Shown: piece after piece, positions 1 through 5,711 of the stretch
Layout of the letters: each line of letters begins with the position of its first letter
How positions within the stretch are numbered: position 1 is the stretch's first letter
Assembly (NCBI GenBank): GCA_036338025.1
Contig: JAYZDB010000077.1
Span: 1-6,316 of the forward strand
Source: JAYZDB01 sp036338025
Lineage (GTDB): Bacteria; Planctomycetota; UBA1135; UBA2386
Direction of reading: 5' to 3'
DNA length: 6,316 nt
Program-made: the position numbers and the translations under genes
Notes under the pieces: generated by a model
Database searches by the model: none
Seen by the model: the letters and a program-made list of their open reading frames with translations, nothing else
What the model was told of the DNA's origin: nothing

Positions 1-1
1 C

Positions 2-1537
2 AAGACCTCCAAGAACCGGTTCGCCGTGGAGGTTCCCGAGGCCACGGATCAGCTCACGGTCTCCTACAGCGTCTACTGCCACGAGTTCTCGGTCCGGACC
101 TCGGACCTCACCGACCGGCACGCCTTCCTGACCGGCGCCGAGTTGTTTCTCTGGCCGGTCGGCATGGGGAACGCACCCGTCGAAGTCCGGGTCCGGGTTC
201 CGGACTCCTGGGACCTCCAAACCTCCCTGCCCACCGAACGATGTGGGGCGGGCGAATACAGCCTCAAAGCCGAGGGTCTGGATGACCTGATCGACAGCCC
301 GATCCTGGCGGGCCAGCTGGACTCGGTCCAATTCTCGGCCTTGGCCAGGCCGCATTCCTTCGTTCTCGACGGTCTCGATGGAATCCCGGTGCCGGACTGC
401 ATGGTCGCGGACACCGTTTCGATCATCGAACACGCGGCGCAGATCTTCGGCGGCAGCTTGCCGTACCAGGAATACAAGTTCCTCTGCATGTTCACGGACA
501 GCGGGCGTGGTGGCCTCGAGCACCTCAGCTCATCCGCACTACTGGCACCCCGGACGACCTTCCGACCGCGCAAGCATTACCAGGAGTTCATGGGCCTGGT
601 GGCCCACGAGTTCTTCCACGTCTGGAACGTGAAGCGCATGCGGCCCGCCGAGCTGTGGAAATTCGATTACGAACACGAGAACTACACCAGCCTCCTGTGG
701 GTCGCCGAGGGCTTCACGGCCTACTACGACGACCATCTCTGTCGCCGGGCCGGCATCCTGACCAGCAAGGACTATCTCGCGATCGTCGCAAAGGGGATCA
801 CCGACCTGCGTCGCAGTCCAGGTCGCATGCACCAATCACTGTCCGAGGCCAGCTACGATGCATGGATCAGGCTGTATCGACCCGAGGAACACACCCGCAA
901 CTCGACCCTGAGCTACTACGGCAACGGCGCGCTGGTCGCAATGTGTCTGGACCTCAGGATCCGGGCCGAGACCAAGGGCGAAAAGAGTCTGGATGACGCG
1001 ATGCGCCATCTCTACGAACACACCTTCGAGAACGGGCAGGGCTACAGCGAGGAGTCGGTCTGCCAGAGTCTCAGCCATGCCGCCGGTTGCGACCTGGCGG
1101 AGATGCTTGCGTGCTTGGTGCATCAACCCCTCGATCCTGATTTCGCTGGCATGTTCACGGCCTTCGGCCTGGAACTCGACGAGAGCAGCAGCGACGCCCC
1201 CTACCTTGGCGTGCACTTCAAGGCCGGCACGACCACCATCGGATCGGTGATCGAAGATAGCCCCGCGGATTGCGGTCACCTTCTCCCCGGTGACGAGATC
1301 CTGGCAGTTGCCGGCCTACGCGTCACTGCCAGACTATGGAGTGATGTCTTCGACCACGTCGCAAGCTGCGGAGAGCAGGTAGAGTTCCTGCTCAGCAGGC
1401 GTGGGAGCATCGTCCAGCAGGCGCTAACCCCAGCGCCCCAGCCACACGGCAAGTGCCACCTGGTCCCGGCCAAGGACGCCACGGCTCAGCAGCTCGAGCT
1501 GCGTCGCGGGTGGCTGTTCGAAACCGCCGACGAATAG
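2..1537 (+). CDS. M61 family metallopeptidase (glycyl aminopeptidase type) with C-terminal PDZ domain, 5' partial
   Basis: This is a zinc-dependent aminopeptidase of the M61 family. Numbering the 511 visible residues from the first full codon at base 2, the zinc motif HEFFH lies at 202-206 (ligands H202 and H206, catalytic E203). It is followed by WNVKRMRP, and the third ligand is E236 in WVAEGFTAYYDD. The family-typical GGLEH (170-174) and SYYGNGAL (from 304) are also present. A PDZ domain spans about 402-480, starting at LGVHF and including the carboxylate-loop region and LLPGDEIL. A GTG at base 26 could be taken as a start, but the frame is open through base 2 and the upstream residues fit the family's N-terminal beta domain. 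The gene is therefore cut by the window edge, probably losing about 80-100 residues and any signal peptide. It ends one base before the convergent CDGSH gene, with no terminator between. The family call is firm; cell location and natural substrate are unknown. Confidence 0.93.
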   Translation, partial: KTSKNRFAVEVPEATDQLTVSYSVYCHEFSVRTSDLTDRHAFLTGAELFLWPVGMGNAPVEVRVRVPDSWDLQTSLPTERCGAGEYSLKAEGLDDLIDSPILAGQLDSVQFSALARPHSFVLDGLDGIPVPDCMVADTVSIIEHAAQIFGGSLPYQEYKFLCMFTDSGRGGLEHLSSSALLAPRTTFRPRKHYQEFMGLVAHEFFHVWNVKRMRPAELWKFDYEHENYTSLLWVAEGFTAYYDDHLCRRAGILTSKDYLAIVAKGITDLRRSPGRMHQSLSEASYDAWIRLYRPEEHTRNSTLSYYGNGALVAMCLDLRIRAETKGEKSLDDAMRHLYEHTFENGQGYSEESVCQSLSHAAGCDLAEMLACLVHQPLDPDFAGMFTAFGLELDESSSDAPYLGVHFKAGTTTIGSVIEDSPADCGHLLPGDEILAVAGLRVTARLWSDVFDHVASCGEQVEFLLSRRGSIVQQALTPAPQPHGKCHLVPAKDATAQQLELRRGWLFETADE

Positions 1538-1538
1538 C

Positions 1539-1805
1539 TCAGATCCGGGCGTGGTGGCCGTCGCAATCCGGCTTCTTGTCAGACCGCCCGCAGGCACACC
1601 ACACAAAGGTCGTCGAGGTGTCCGGGGTGACCTTGATCGGAACTACCTCGGTACCATCACCGATCATGCGGTGTGAGCCATCGCATAGCGGATAGCGGGC
1701 GCTGGTTCCGCACTGGCAATACGCATACTTCACCCCGGCCTCCGCCTGGAAGATGCAGGGTCCTGTGCGCTGGGGAGCCGGCGGAGATTCGTCGCGATCC
1801 ATCAC
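1539..1805 (-). CDS. Small CDGSH iron-sulfur domain protein with two CDGSH motifs
   Basis: The protein is 88 residues and carries two CDGSH-type 2Fe-2S sites in tandem. The first is C30-x-C32-x8-C41-DGS-H45, an exact match to the family pattern. The second is C70-x-C72-x8-C81-DGH-H85, keeping all four ligands (three Cys, one His) but replacing the motif Ser by His. No signal peptide or membrane segment is seen, so it is probably cytoplasmic. Proteins of this family bind redox-active, fairly labile 2Fe-2S clusters and are linked to redox or iron handling; the exact role here is unknown. The start is either GTG (1803-1805), which overlaps the lexA stop by 4 bp, or ATG (1800-1802), which overlaps it by one base. 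No clear Shine-Dalgarno precedes either, which fits translation by ribosomes finishing lexA. It ends 1 bp from the convergent peptidase gene. Confidence 0.93.
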   Translation of the reverse strand: MMDRDESPPAPQRTGPCIFQAEAGVKYAYCQCGTSARYPLCDGSHRMIGDGTEVVPIKVTPDTSTTFVWCACGRSDKKPDCDGHHARI

Positions 1806-2416
1806 ACGGACCGGATCACTGCCCGGACGATGCCCCGAATCTCCACCCGGTCGGGGTAGATAGGGTCGAGCGAAGAATTGGCCGGCTGCAGACGGACGCG
1901 GCCATCCTCCTGGTAGAAGCGCTTGAGAGTCGCCTCCTCGTCGTCAACGATCGCGACGACGATTTCACCGTTGCGCGCTGTCTTGCGGTGTTCGATCACC
2001 ACCATGTCACCATCATCGATGTGGTCCTCGATCATCGACTTGCCGCGCACGCGCAGCAGGTAGTGCGAGTCTCCGTGAGGCACGAGGTCGGTGAGCAGGA
2101 TGTCCTCGCGATTCTCGATCGCCTCGATCGGTCGGCCTGCTGCGATGGTCCCCACCAGCGGAATGCTGGCCTCACCTTCTGGCGAGAGGCTATCGCGGTC
2201 AGGGTCGTAGAGAACGGTGACGGAACGGGCCTTGGCCTTGTCCCGGTGCACAGCGCCCTTCTTGATCAGTTGGTTGAGGTGCTCGTAGACGGTGATCTTG
2301 CTGACCCCGATCTCGGCAGCCGCCTCCTCCAAGGTGGGTGAGATTCCGTGCGCGGTTCTGAAGTCACGAAAAAACCGTAGTACTCCGATCTGCTTCTCGG
2401 TCAGGTTGATCTTCAA
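1802..2416 (-). CDS. lexA: LexA-type SOS repressor / autoprotease
   Basis: LexA represses DNA-damage genes and cleaves itself when stimulated by RecA filaments. The protein has 204 residues, normal for the family. Residues 1-70 form a winged helix-turn-helix, with PTLEEAAAEIG followed by recognition helix VSKITVYEHLNQL (38-50). The cleavage site is A93-G94 within VGTIAAGRP. The catalytic dyad is S127 (GKSMIED) and K165 (ATLKRF), in an S24 peptidase fold spanning about 85-204. All parts needed for self-cleavage are present. The start is TTG (2414-2416) with AGGAG 5 nt upstream; no in-frame ATG or GTG lies between it and the upstream hairpin. The recognition helix differs from the SPNAAEEHL type of E. 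coli, so the operator is likely different too. It heads a probable operon with the CDGSH gene, and autoregulation is expected from the family. Confidence 0.96.
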   Translation of the reverse strand: MKINLTEKQIGVLRFFRDFRTAHGISPTLEEAAAEIGVSKITVYEHLNQLIKKGAVHRDKAKARSVTVLYDPDRDSLSPEGEASIPLVGTIAAGRPIEAIENREDILLTDLVPHGDSHYLLRVRGKSMIEDHIDDGDMVVIEHRKTARNGEIVVAIVDDEEATLKRFYQEDGRVRLQPANSSLDPIYPDRVEIRGIVRAVIRSV

Positions 2417-2421
2417 GGCAG

Positions 2422-2426
2422 CTCCT
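2422..2426 (-). promoter_or_regulatory. Ribosome binding site of lexA (AGGAG)
   Basis: On the minus strand AGGAG is followed by CTGCC and then TTG. The 5-nt spacing and good match to the 16S rRNA tail fix the unusual TTG codon as the lexA start. Confidence 0.75.
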
Positions 2427-2429
2427 GCG

Positions 2430-2459
2430 GGATGAGACTCGTAGAGAATTGGGTGAGAC
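2430..2459. promoter_or_regulatory. Imperfect direct repeat upstream of lexA, candidate operator
   Basis: GGATGAGAC (2430-2438) and GGGTGAGAC (2451-2459) match at 8 of 9 bases and are exactly 21 bp apart, about two turns of the helix. They sit between the lexA ribosome binding site and the upstream terminator hairpin, where an autoregulatory site would lie. LexA autoregulates in many bacteria, and some lineages use direct-repeat operators. That these repeats are the LexA site here is inference only. No canonical E. coli CTGT-N8-ACAG box and no Gram-positive-type GAAC-N4-GTTC box was seen nearby. Confidence 0.3.
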
Positions 2460-2460
2460 G

Positions 2461-2518
2461 AGAAAAAGTGCCGCCATTCTCGATCATGATCGGATCTGCA
2501 TCAGACGAGAATGGCGGC
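2461..2518 (-). terminator. Intrinsic terminator hairpin (perfect 13-bp stem, T run on the minus strand)
   Basis: GCCGCCATTCTCG at 2470-2482 is a perfect inverted repeat of 2506-2518, separated by 23 bases. Read on the minus strand, the stem is followed by AC and then TTTTT (2467-2463), as in rho-independent terminators. On the plus strand there is no T run. The loop holds a 12-bp perfect palindrome (2481-2492, overlapping the stem end) and a small TCTG-CAT-CAGA hairpin (2495-2505). The distal arm overlaps the last codons and stop of the possible ORF at 2501-2965. The element would end that transcript and insulate lexA; it could also be a protein-binding dyad. Confidence 0.6.
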
Positions 2519-2965
2519 GAGGACTACCAAGGTCATGGCGGTGGCGGCGCCGATCAGGTCGAGGTAGAAGGCACAAGCCTCACTCTGGCGCACCGCCCGG
2601 GCGCTGGGTGTTTCCACCGGGAGGGAAGAGCCTCGGTCCGTCCGGGGCGCTAGCCGTGGCGAAGAATCTCCTCGGCTAGCCGCCCGGCGGGTCCGTGTGA
2701 TGACCGACCAGCCTTCCCGTCCGGAGACTGCGCGGACGGGGACTTCGCAGCGCTCGAGCAGGCTGCCCAAGTCCAAGCTGTGCAGCGCCAGCGGCCGGCG
2801 CCCAGCGGTCCGAGAACCCCCGGATCGCCGATCCACATGACCGCCGGTCTGGCGGGATGCCCGGCGCAGAGAGCGCGGACGGGTCCTGCTCGCCGGTCCT
2901 GCGAAGTCGAGGACGGGCTCTGGAAAGGGCAGGCAAGCAGTCAGGTCGTTCTTTCGGTGTTTCAT
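2501..2965 (-). CDS. Possible hypothetical protein with hydrophobic C-terminal tail, 154 aa
   Basis: I do not recognise this protein. For the gene: the frame is open for 154 codons, the ATG has GGGGGAG 10 nt upstream, and a strong terminator hairpin overlaps the stop. Third-position G+C is high in two stretches, the codons around residues 59-95 and the last 40. Residues 132-154 form one hydrophobic segment (ending TLVVLAAILV), which would anchor the C-terminus in the membrane. Against it: residues 25-58 and 96-115 are rich in Arg and Ser with weak codon bias, and another minus-strand frame looks more coding-like there (codons giving MWIGDPGVLGPL near 2838-2803 and RLAEEILRHG before a stop at 2650). 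It may be a real small gene, a gene broken by frameshifts, or only its last 40 or so codons (GTG near 2620) may be real. It has lexA's orientation and lies upstream of it. Confidence 0.35.
   Translation of the reverse strand: MKHRKNDLTACLPFPEPVLDFAGPASRTRPRSLRRASRQTGGHVDRRSGGSRTAGRRPLALHSLDLGSLLERCEVPVRAVSGREGWSVITRTRRAASRGDSSPRLAPRTDRGSSLPVETPSARAVRQSEACAFYLDLIGAATAMTLVVLAAILV
2649..2855. other. Cluster of perfect short inverted repeats
   Basis: Four perfect hairpins lie close together: GCTAGCCG/CGGCTAGC (2649-2656 and 2673-2680, 16-nt loop), CCCGTCCG/CGGACGGG (2716-2723 and 2733-2740, 9-nt loop), GGATC/GATCC (2822-2826 and 2830-2834), and CCGCC/GGCGG (2841-2845 and 2851-2855). None is followed by a T run, so they are not obvious terminators. 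They fall inside the doubtful ORF at 2501-2965. Short stems are common by chance in DNA this GC-rich; the two 8-bp ones are the more notable. They do not match the conserved cores of RNase P RNA, tmRNA or a cobalamin riboswitch that I could recall. Confidence 0.35.
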
Positions 2966-3024
2966 AGCCAGGTCGCTCCCCCGCGGTCAGCCCCCGGGGT
3001 CGGTATCAAGGGAGGTTCGGGTGC

Positions 3025-3050
3025 CAGGCAGGCCACCTTTGGCCCACCTG
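3025..3050. other. Hairpin with tetraloop in the intergenic region
   Basis: CAGG (3025-3028) pairs with CCTG (3047-3050), then a symmetric CA/CA internal loop, then GGCCA (3031-3035) pairs with TGGCC (3040-3044) around CCTT. The structure would lie at the very start of a minus-strand transcript if the promoter suggested at 3060-3087 is used. No T run follows on either strand. Confidence 0.3.
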
Positions 3051-3059
3051 ACGTCCCGT

Positions 3060-3087
3060 ATGTTAGGAGGACGTTCGGGTAACACAA
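3060..3087 (-). promoter_or_regulatory. Weak candidate sigma70-type promoter, minus strand
   Basis: On the minus strand TTGTGT (3087-3082) and TAACAT (3065-3060) are 16 bp apart inside the less GC-rich island. They match the -35 and -10 consensus at 3 of 6 and 4 of 6 positions. This would give a leader of roughly 90 nt ahead of the ATG at 2965. The matches are weak and could be chance. Confidence 0.2.
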
Positions 3088-3293
3088 GCTGAACTTCGGG
3101 TTTTGTTAGGATTCTTCCACAAAACGCCCCGGAGCCCCAGGGTCCAGGCCGCCTGCAGCCTGTCGACCGGCATTGTGTTGCTGGCAGGAGAATCCCCCCT
3201 TCAGCCTGCTATGGTCTCTGGCGCCGGGGGTCCAAGCGGTGGGCTACCCGGGCACTTCCTCTCTATCGCCCTCGAGGACCTCGACCGGTCAGC

Positions 3294-3911
3294 ATGCTCC
3301 TCACCCTCAAACGCCCCCTCGTCTGCTTCGATCTCGAGACCACCGGCCTCGACACCTACAGCGACCGGATCGTCGAGATCGGCCTGGTCAAGCTGATGCC
3401 CGATGGGGAACGGCTCAAGATGGTCGAGCGCATGGACCCCGGCATCGACATCCCGGACGCTTCCGCTGCCATCCACGGCATCCGGACCGAGGATGTCCGC
3501 GGCTTGTTCGGCAAACCGCGCCTGCCCCACTTCGCCGACAGCATCCTCGAGTTCTTCGGTGACTGCGACATCGCCGGCTTCAACACCATCGCCTACGACG
3601 TACCGCTCTGGCTGGCCGAGTGCCGACGGCATGAAATACCGTTCGAACTGCACGGTCGCTACCAGGTCGATGCCAAGGTCATCTTCCACGTGAAGGAGAC
3701 CGGATGGGATCGCTTCATGATGGGCCCCCGCAACCTGACCGCTGCGGTGCAACACTACTGTGGTCGTGAACTCGACGGCGCGCACTCGGCCGAGCACGAC
3801 GCCGAAGGCACCCTCGACGTCCTGCTGTCCCAGCTCGAACGGTTCCCGGATCTACCGCGAGACGTGCCTGGCCTGCACCAGTTCTGCATGGAAATGACGC
3901 CAGCGGGCTAG
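3294..3911 (+). CDS. DEDDh 3'-5' exonuclease (DnaQ/ExoX/RNase T superfamily)
   Basis: This is a stand-alone metal-dependent 3'-5' exonuclease of 205 residues, about the size of ExoX and close to the epsilon proofreading subunit. Exo I is D13 and E15 in CFDLETTGLD. Exo II is D102 in GFNTIAYDVPLW. Exo III is H164 and D169 in AHSAEHDAEGTLDVL, with the five-residue H-to-D spacing of the DEDDh class. The four acidic ligands and the general-base His are all present, so it should be active on DNA or RNA ends in the cytoplasm. The ATG at 3294 is used because no other in-frame start lies upstream and the domain begins at once; GAGGA lies 15 nt upstream, rather far for a ribosome binding site. It stops 4 bp before the convergent transporter operon. 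It could be a proofreading, repair or RNA-trimming enzyme; the sequence does not say which. Nearby lexA makes a repair role possible, which is inference. Confidence 0.92.
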   Translation: MLLTLKRPLVCFDLETTGLDTYSDRIVEIGLVKLMPDGERLKMVERMDPGIDIPDASAAIHGIRTEDVRGLFGKPRLPHFADSILEFFGDCDIAGFNTIAYDVPLWLAECRRHEIPFELHGRYQVDAKVIFHVKETGWDRFMMGPRNLTAAVQHYCGRELDGAHSAEHDAEGTLDVLLSQLERFPDLPRDVPGLHQFCMEMTPAG

Positions 3912-3915
3912 TGAC

Positions 3916-4680
3916 TCACAAGGGTCCGAAGTCACGTGGGAAATAACCAGACGGGGCTGCGCTCTGTACGCCGAACACCTCCGCGATCACCGCATCGGTA
4001 AGGACCGCATCGGCGCTGCCAAGGTGCCGGATGCACCGCTCGTGCAGCAAGGCGATCTGGTCGCAACGCGGCGCCATGAAGTTGAGGTCGTGCGAGGACA
4101 ACAAGACCGTGTGACCACGGTCCGCGAGTTGCCGCAGGAGATCGAGGATCGCGACGGCATGCTCAAGGTCGAGGTTGGCGGTCGGTTCATCCGCCAACAA
4201 GACGGGGGCCTGGGTCGCCAGCGCGCGCGCGATGTGGACGCGACGCAGCTCGCCTCCGGACAGGGTCTGCACATTGCGGTCGGCGAACTCTGCAGCGTCG
4301 GTGGATTCCAGAGCTTGTTGCACGGCGTCGAAATCCGCAGGTCCAGGTCTTCCAAAGCGAGGAATGTGAGGGTGCCGGCCCATCATCACCACCTCGCGGC
4401 CGGTGTACTCGAACGAGGTGTCAGAATCCTGCGGCACCAGGGTGACCAGGCGTGCCCGGTCGCTGACCCGCAGGTCTTGGATCGACCGCCCATCGAATTC
4501 CACCGTGCCGTCCTGCAGACGAAGGATCCCGGCCAACAAGCCGAGCAACGTCGACTTGCCGGCGCCGTTGCGGCCCGCGAGCAAGGTCATCGAACCGCCA
4601 TCGAGTTCCAGGTCGGCGGCGTCGAGCACGCGATGTGCGCCGTACGAATACCCCAGGCCTCGTGCGAAAACCGTGGTCAC
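3916..4680 (-). CDS. ABC transporter ATP-binding protein, BtuD/FecE/FhuC type
   Basis: This is the nucleotide-binding subunit that drives a metal-chelate or vitamin B12 importer from the cytoplasmic face of the inner membrane. Of its 254 residues, Walker A is GRNGAGKST (36-44), the Q-loop is Q84 in LVPQD, the signature is LSGGE (140-144), Walker B is LLADEP (161-166, catalytic E165), and the switch His is H197 in SSHDLN. The stretch VVMMGRHPHIPRF (98-109) is typical of the iron-chelate/B12 subfamily. The start is GTG (4678-4680): it overlaps the permease stop as GTGA, has AGGGGG 8 nt upstream, and begins right at the ABC fold. A longer open frame to 5064 only reads the permease gene in the wrong frame. 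It is the last gene of a three-gene operon. Confidence 0.94.
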   Translation of the reverse strand: MTTVFARGLGYSYGAHRVLDAADLELDGGSMTLLAGRNGAGKSTLLGLLAGILRLQDGTVEFDGRSIQDLRVSDRARLVTLVPQDSDTSFEYTGREVVMMGRHPHIPRFGRPGPADFDAVQQALESTDAAEFADRNVQTLSGGELRRVHIARALATQAPVLLADEPTANLDLEHAVAILDLLRQLADRGHTVLLSSHDLNFMAPRCDQIALLHERCIRHLGSADAVLTDAVIAEVFGVQSAAPSGYFPRDFGPL

Positions 4681-5711
4681 AGGCGTTGCCCCCTTCGGAT
4701 CCGCACCAGGAGGTAGAGGAAGAACGGCGCGCCGAGCATGCTCATCACGACTCCGACCCGTAGCCCGCTGTCGGGGAACAGCACCCGGCACAGGTAGTCC
4801 GAGCCGACGAACATCAAGGATCCGAGCACTGCGGCACAGGGCACCAGCTTGCGATGCACCGGCCCAACGACGAGGCGCGCCATGTGTGGCACGACCAGGC
4901 CGATGAAGGCGATGCCGCCGGTGAACGCTACCGTCAGCGCAGTCAAACCACAGGCGATGAGCAGCAGCACCGAGCGCACGACCACGACATTGACCCCGAG
5001 GGCTGATGCGCCCTCGTCCTTGAGGGTCATCAGGTCCATCTCGCGCAGGAACGGCACCACGCAAGCGATACCCACCACCATCGCGACACCGACCACGGCA
5101 GCATCGGCAGCCCGCGTGCTGTCGAGATTGCCCATCAACCAGAACAGGATCTGGCTGCCCTGGCCCCAGTCGTCATAGCTCAAACGAGAGATCGCCAGTG
5201 CGATCAAGGCGCCGACCAGGGTGTTCATGGCGATGCCCGCGAGCAGCAGGCTGGCCACCGAGAATCCCTTGGTCCCACCGGCGATACCGTAGACGAGACC
5301 GGTGACGATGAGCGCGCCGACGACGGCGCTGACCGGCATCCAAAACGTCGACACCGACGCCCAGCCGAGCGCGATCGCCACCGTCGCGCCGAGCGCTGAA
5401 CCCTGGGCGGTGCCGAGAATCTCGGGGGATGCCAGGGGGTTGCGGAACACCGCCTGCATGATGGTCCCTGCCACCGCCAGGGCGGCGCCGCCAAACACGG
5501 CGATCAGGATTCGTGGCAGGCGAATCGCGATGATGGTGGTCTGTTGATCCTCGGCGAGGGGTTCCCCCCAACCCAGACTGGCCGCCAGCGCACGGCTCAG
5601 GTCCGCAAACGAAACCGTGATGTAGCCCTGCGAGAGCGACAAGCCCACAAGGGCCACGACCAGCGGCACAACGATGGCCAGGAACATCCCCATCGACATC
5701 CGCCGGTTCAT
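4677..5711 (-). CDS. FecCD/BtuC-family ABC transporter permease
   Basis: This is the membrane channel of the importer and would work as a dimer in the inner membrane with two ATPase subunits. It has 344 residues, usual for the family, with many hydrophobic segments consistent with about ten membrane helices. Family marks are RLPRIL (64-69), MQAVFRNPLASPEILG (85-100), TGGIAFIGLVVPHMAR (264-279, the coupling region touching the ATPase) and GAPFFLYLL (327-335). Just before the last, the family's usual E-x-P-x-G is replaced by G-L-R-V-G (316-320). The start ATG (5709-5711) overlaps the binding-protein stop as ATGA, with a GGGG-containing site about 8-10 nt upstream; the stop overlaps the ATPase start. 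Such tight overlaps point to co-translation. The substrate is iron-siderophore, haem or cobalamin; it cannot be decided here. Confidence 0.95.
   Translation of the reverse strand: MNRRMSMGMFLAIVVPLVVALVGLSLSQGYITVSFADLSRALAASLGWGEPLAEDQQTTIIAIRLPRILIAVFGGAALAVAGTIMQAVFRNPLASPEILGTAQGSALGATVAIALGWASVSTFWMPVSAVVGALIVTGLVYGIAGGTKGFSVASLLLAGIAMNTLVGALIALAISRLSYDDWGQGSQILFWLMGNLDSTRAADAAVVGVAMVVGIACVVPFLREMDLMTLKDEGASALGVNVVVVRSVLLLIACGLTALTVAFTGGIAFIGLVVPHMARLVVGPVHRKLVPCAAVLGSLMFVGSDYLCRVLFPDSGLRVGVVMSMLGAPFFLYLLVRIRRGQRL

Larger units (their letters stand above)
2966..3293. other. Intergenic region without a convincing gene
   Basis: These 328 bases separate the possible minus-strand ORF from the plus-strand exonuclease and must hold the exonuclease promoter and perhaps a divergent one. 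From about 3056 to 3116 the base composition is clearly less GC-rich than its surroundings, as often at promoters. TGTTAGGA occurs twice (3061-3068 and 3104-3111) and TTCGGGT three times (3016-3022, 3074-3080, 3095-3101). No good plus-strand -35/-10 pair was found ahead of the exonuclease. The frames through 3120-3290 have no start with a ribosome binding site, and I see no tRNA or known riboswitch. Confidence 0.5.

Noticed and set aside
26..28. GTG as start of the M61 peptidase
   Set aside because: The frame stays open to the window edge and the upstream residues fit the family's N-terminal domain, so the Val is internal.
1673..2341. 222-codon plus-strand open frame
   Set aside because: Antisense shadow of lexA and the CDGSH gene; no recognisable domain and no ribosome binding site.
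2456..2511. Direct repeat AGACGAGAA (2456-2464 and 2503-2511)
   Set aside because: Nine bases, and one copy is largely part of the terminator stem; it may well be chance.
2500..3293. Cobalamin riboswitch, RNase P RNA, tmRNA or tRNA in the poorly coding region
   Set aside because: None of the conserved core sequences I could recall was found on either strand, and the T-arm-like GGTTCGGGT lacks pairing flanks. A covariance-model search would be decisive.
3201..3797. 198-codon minus-strand open frame
   Set aside because: It lies antisense to the clearly functional DEDDh exonuclease and has the Asp/Val/Gly-rich composition of a shadow frame.
4024..4716. 230-codon plus-strand open frame
   Set aside because: Antisense shadow of the ABC ATPase gene.
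4681..5064. N-terminal extension of the ABC ATPase to an upstream start
   Set aside because: This stretch overlaps the permease gene in another frame and reads as Arg/Gly/Ala-rich nonsense; the GTG at 4680 has a ribosome binding site and begins the ABC fold.
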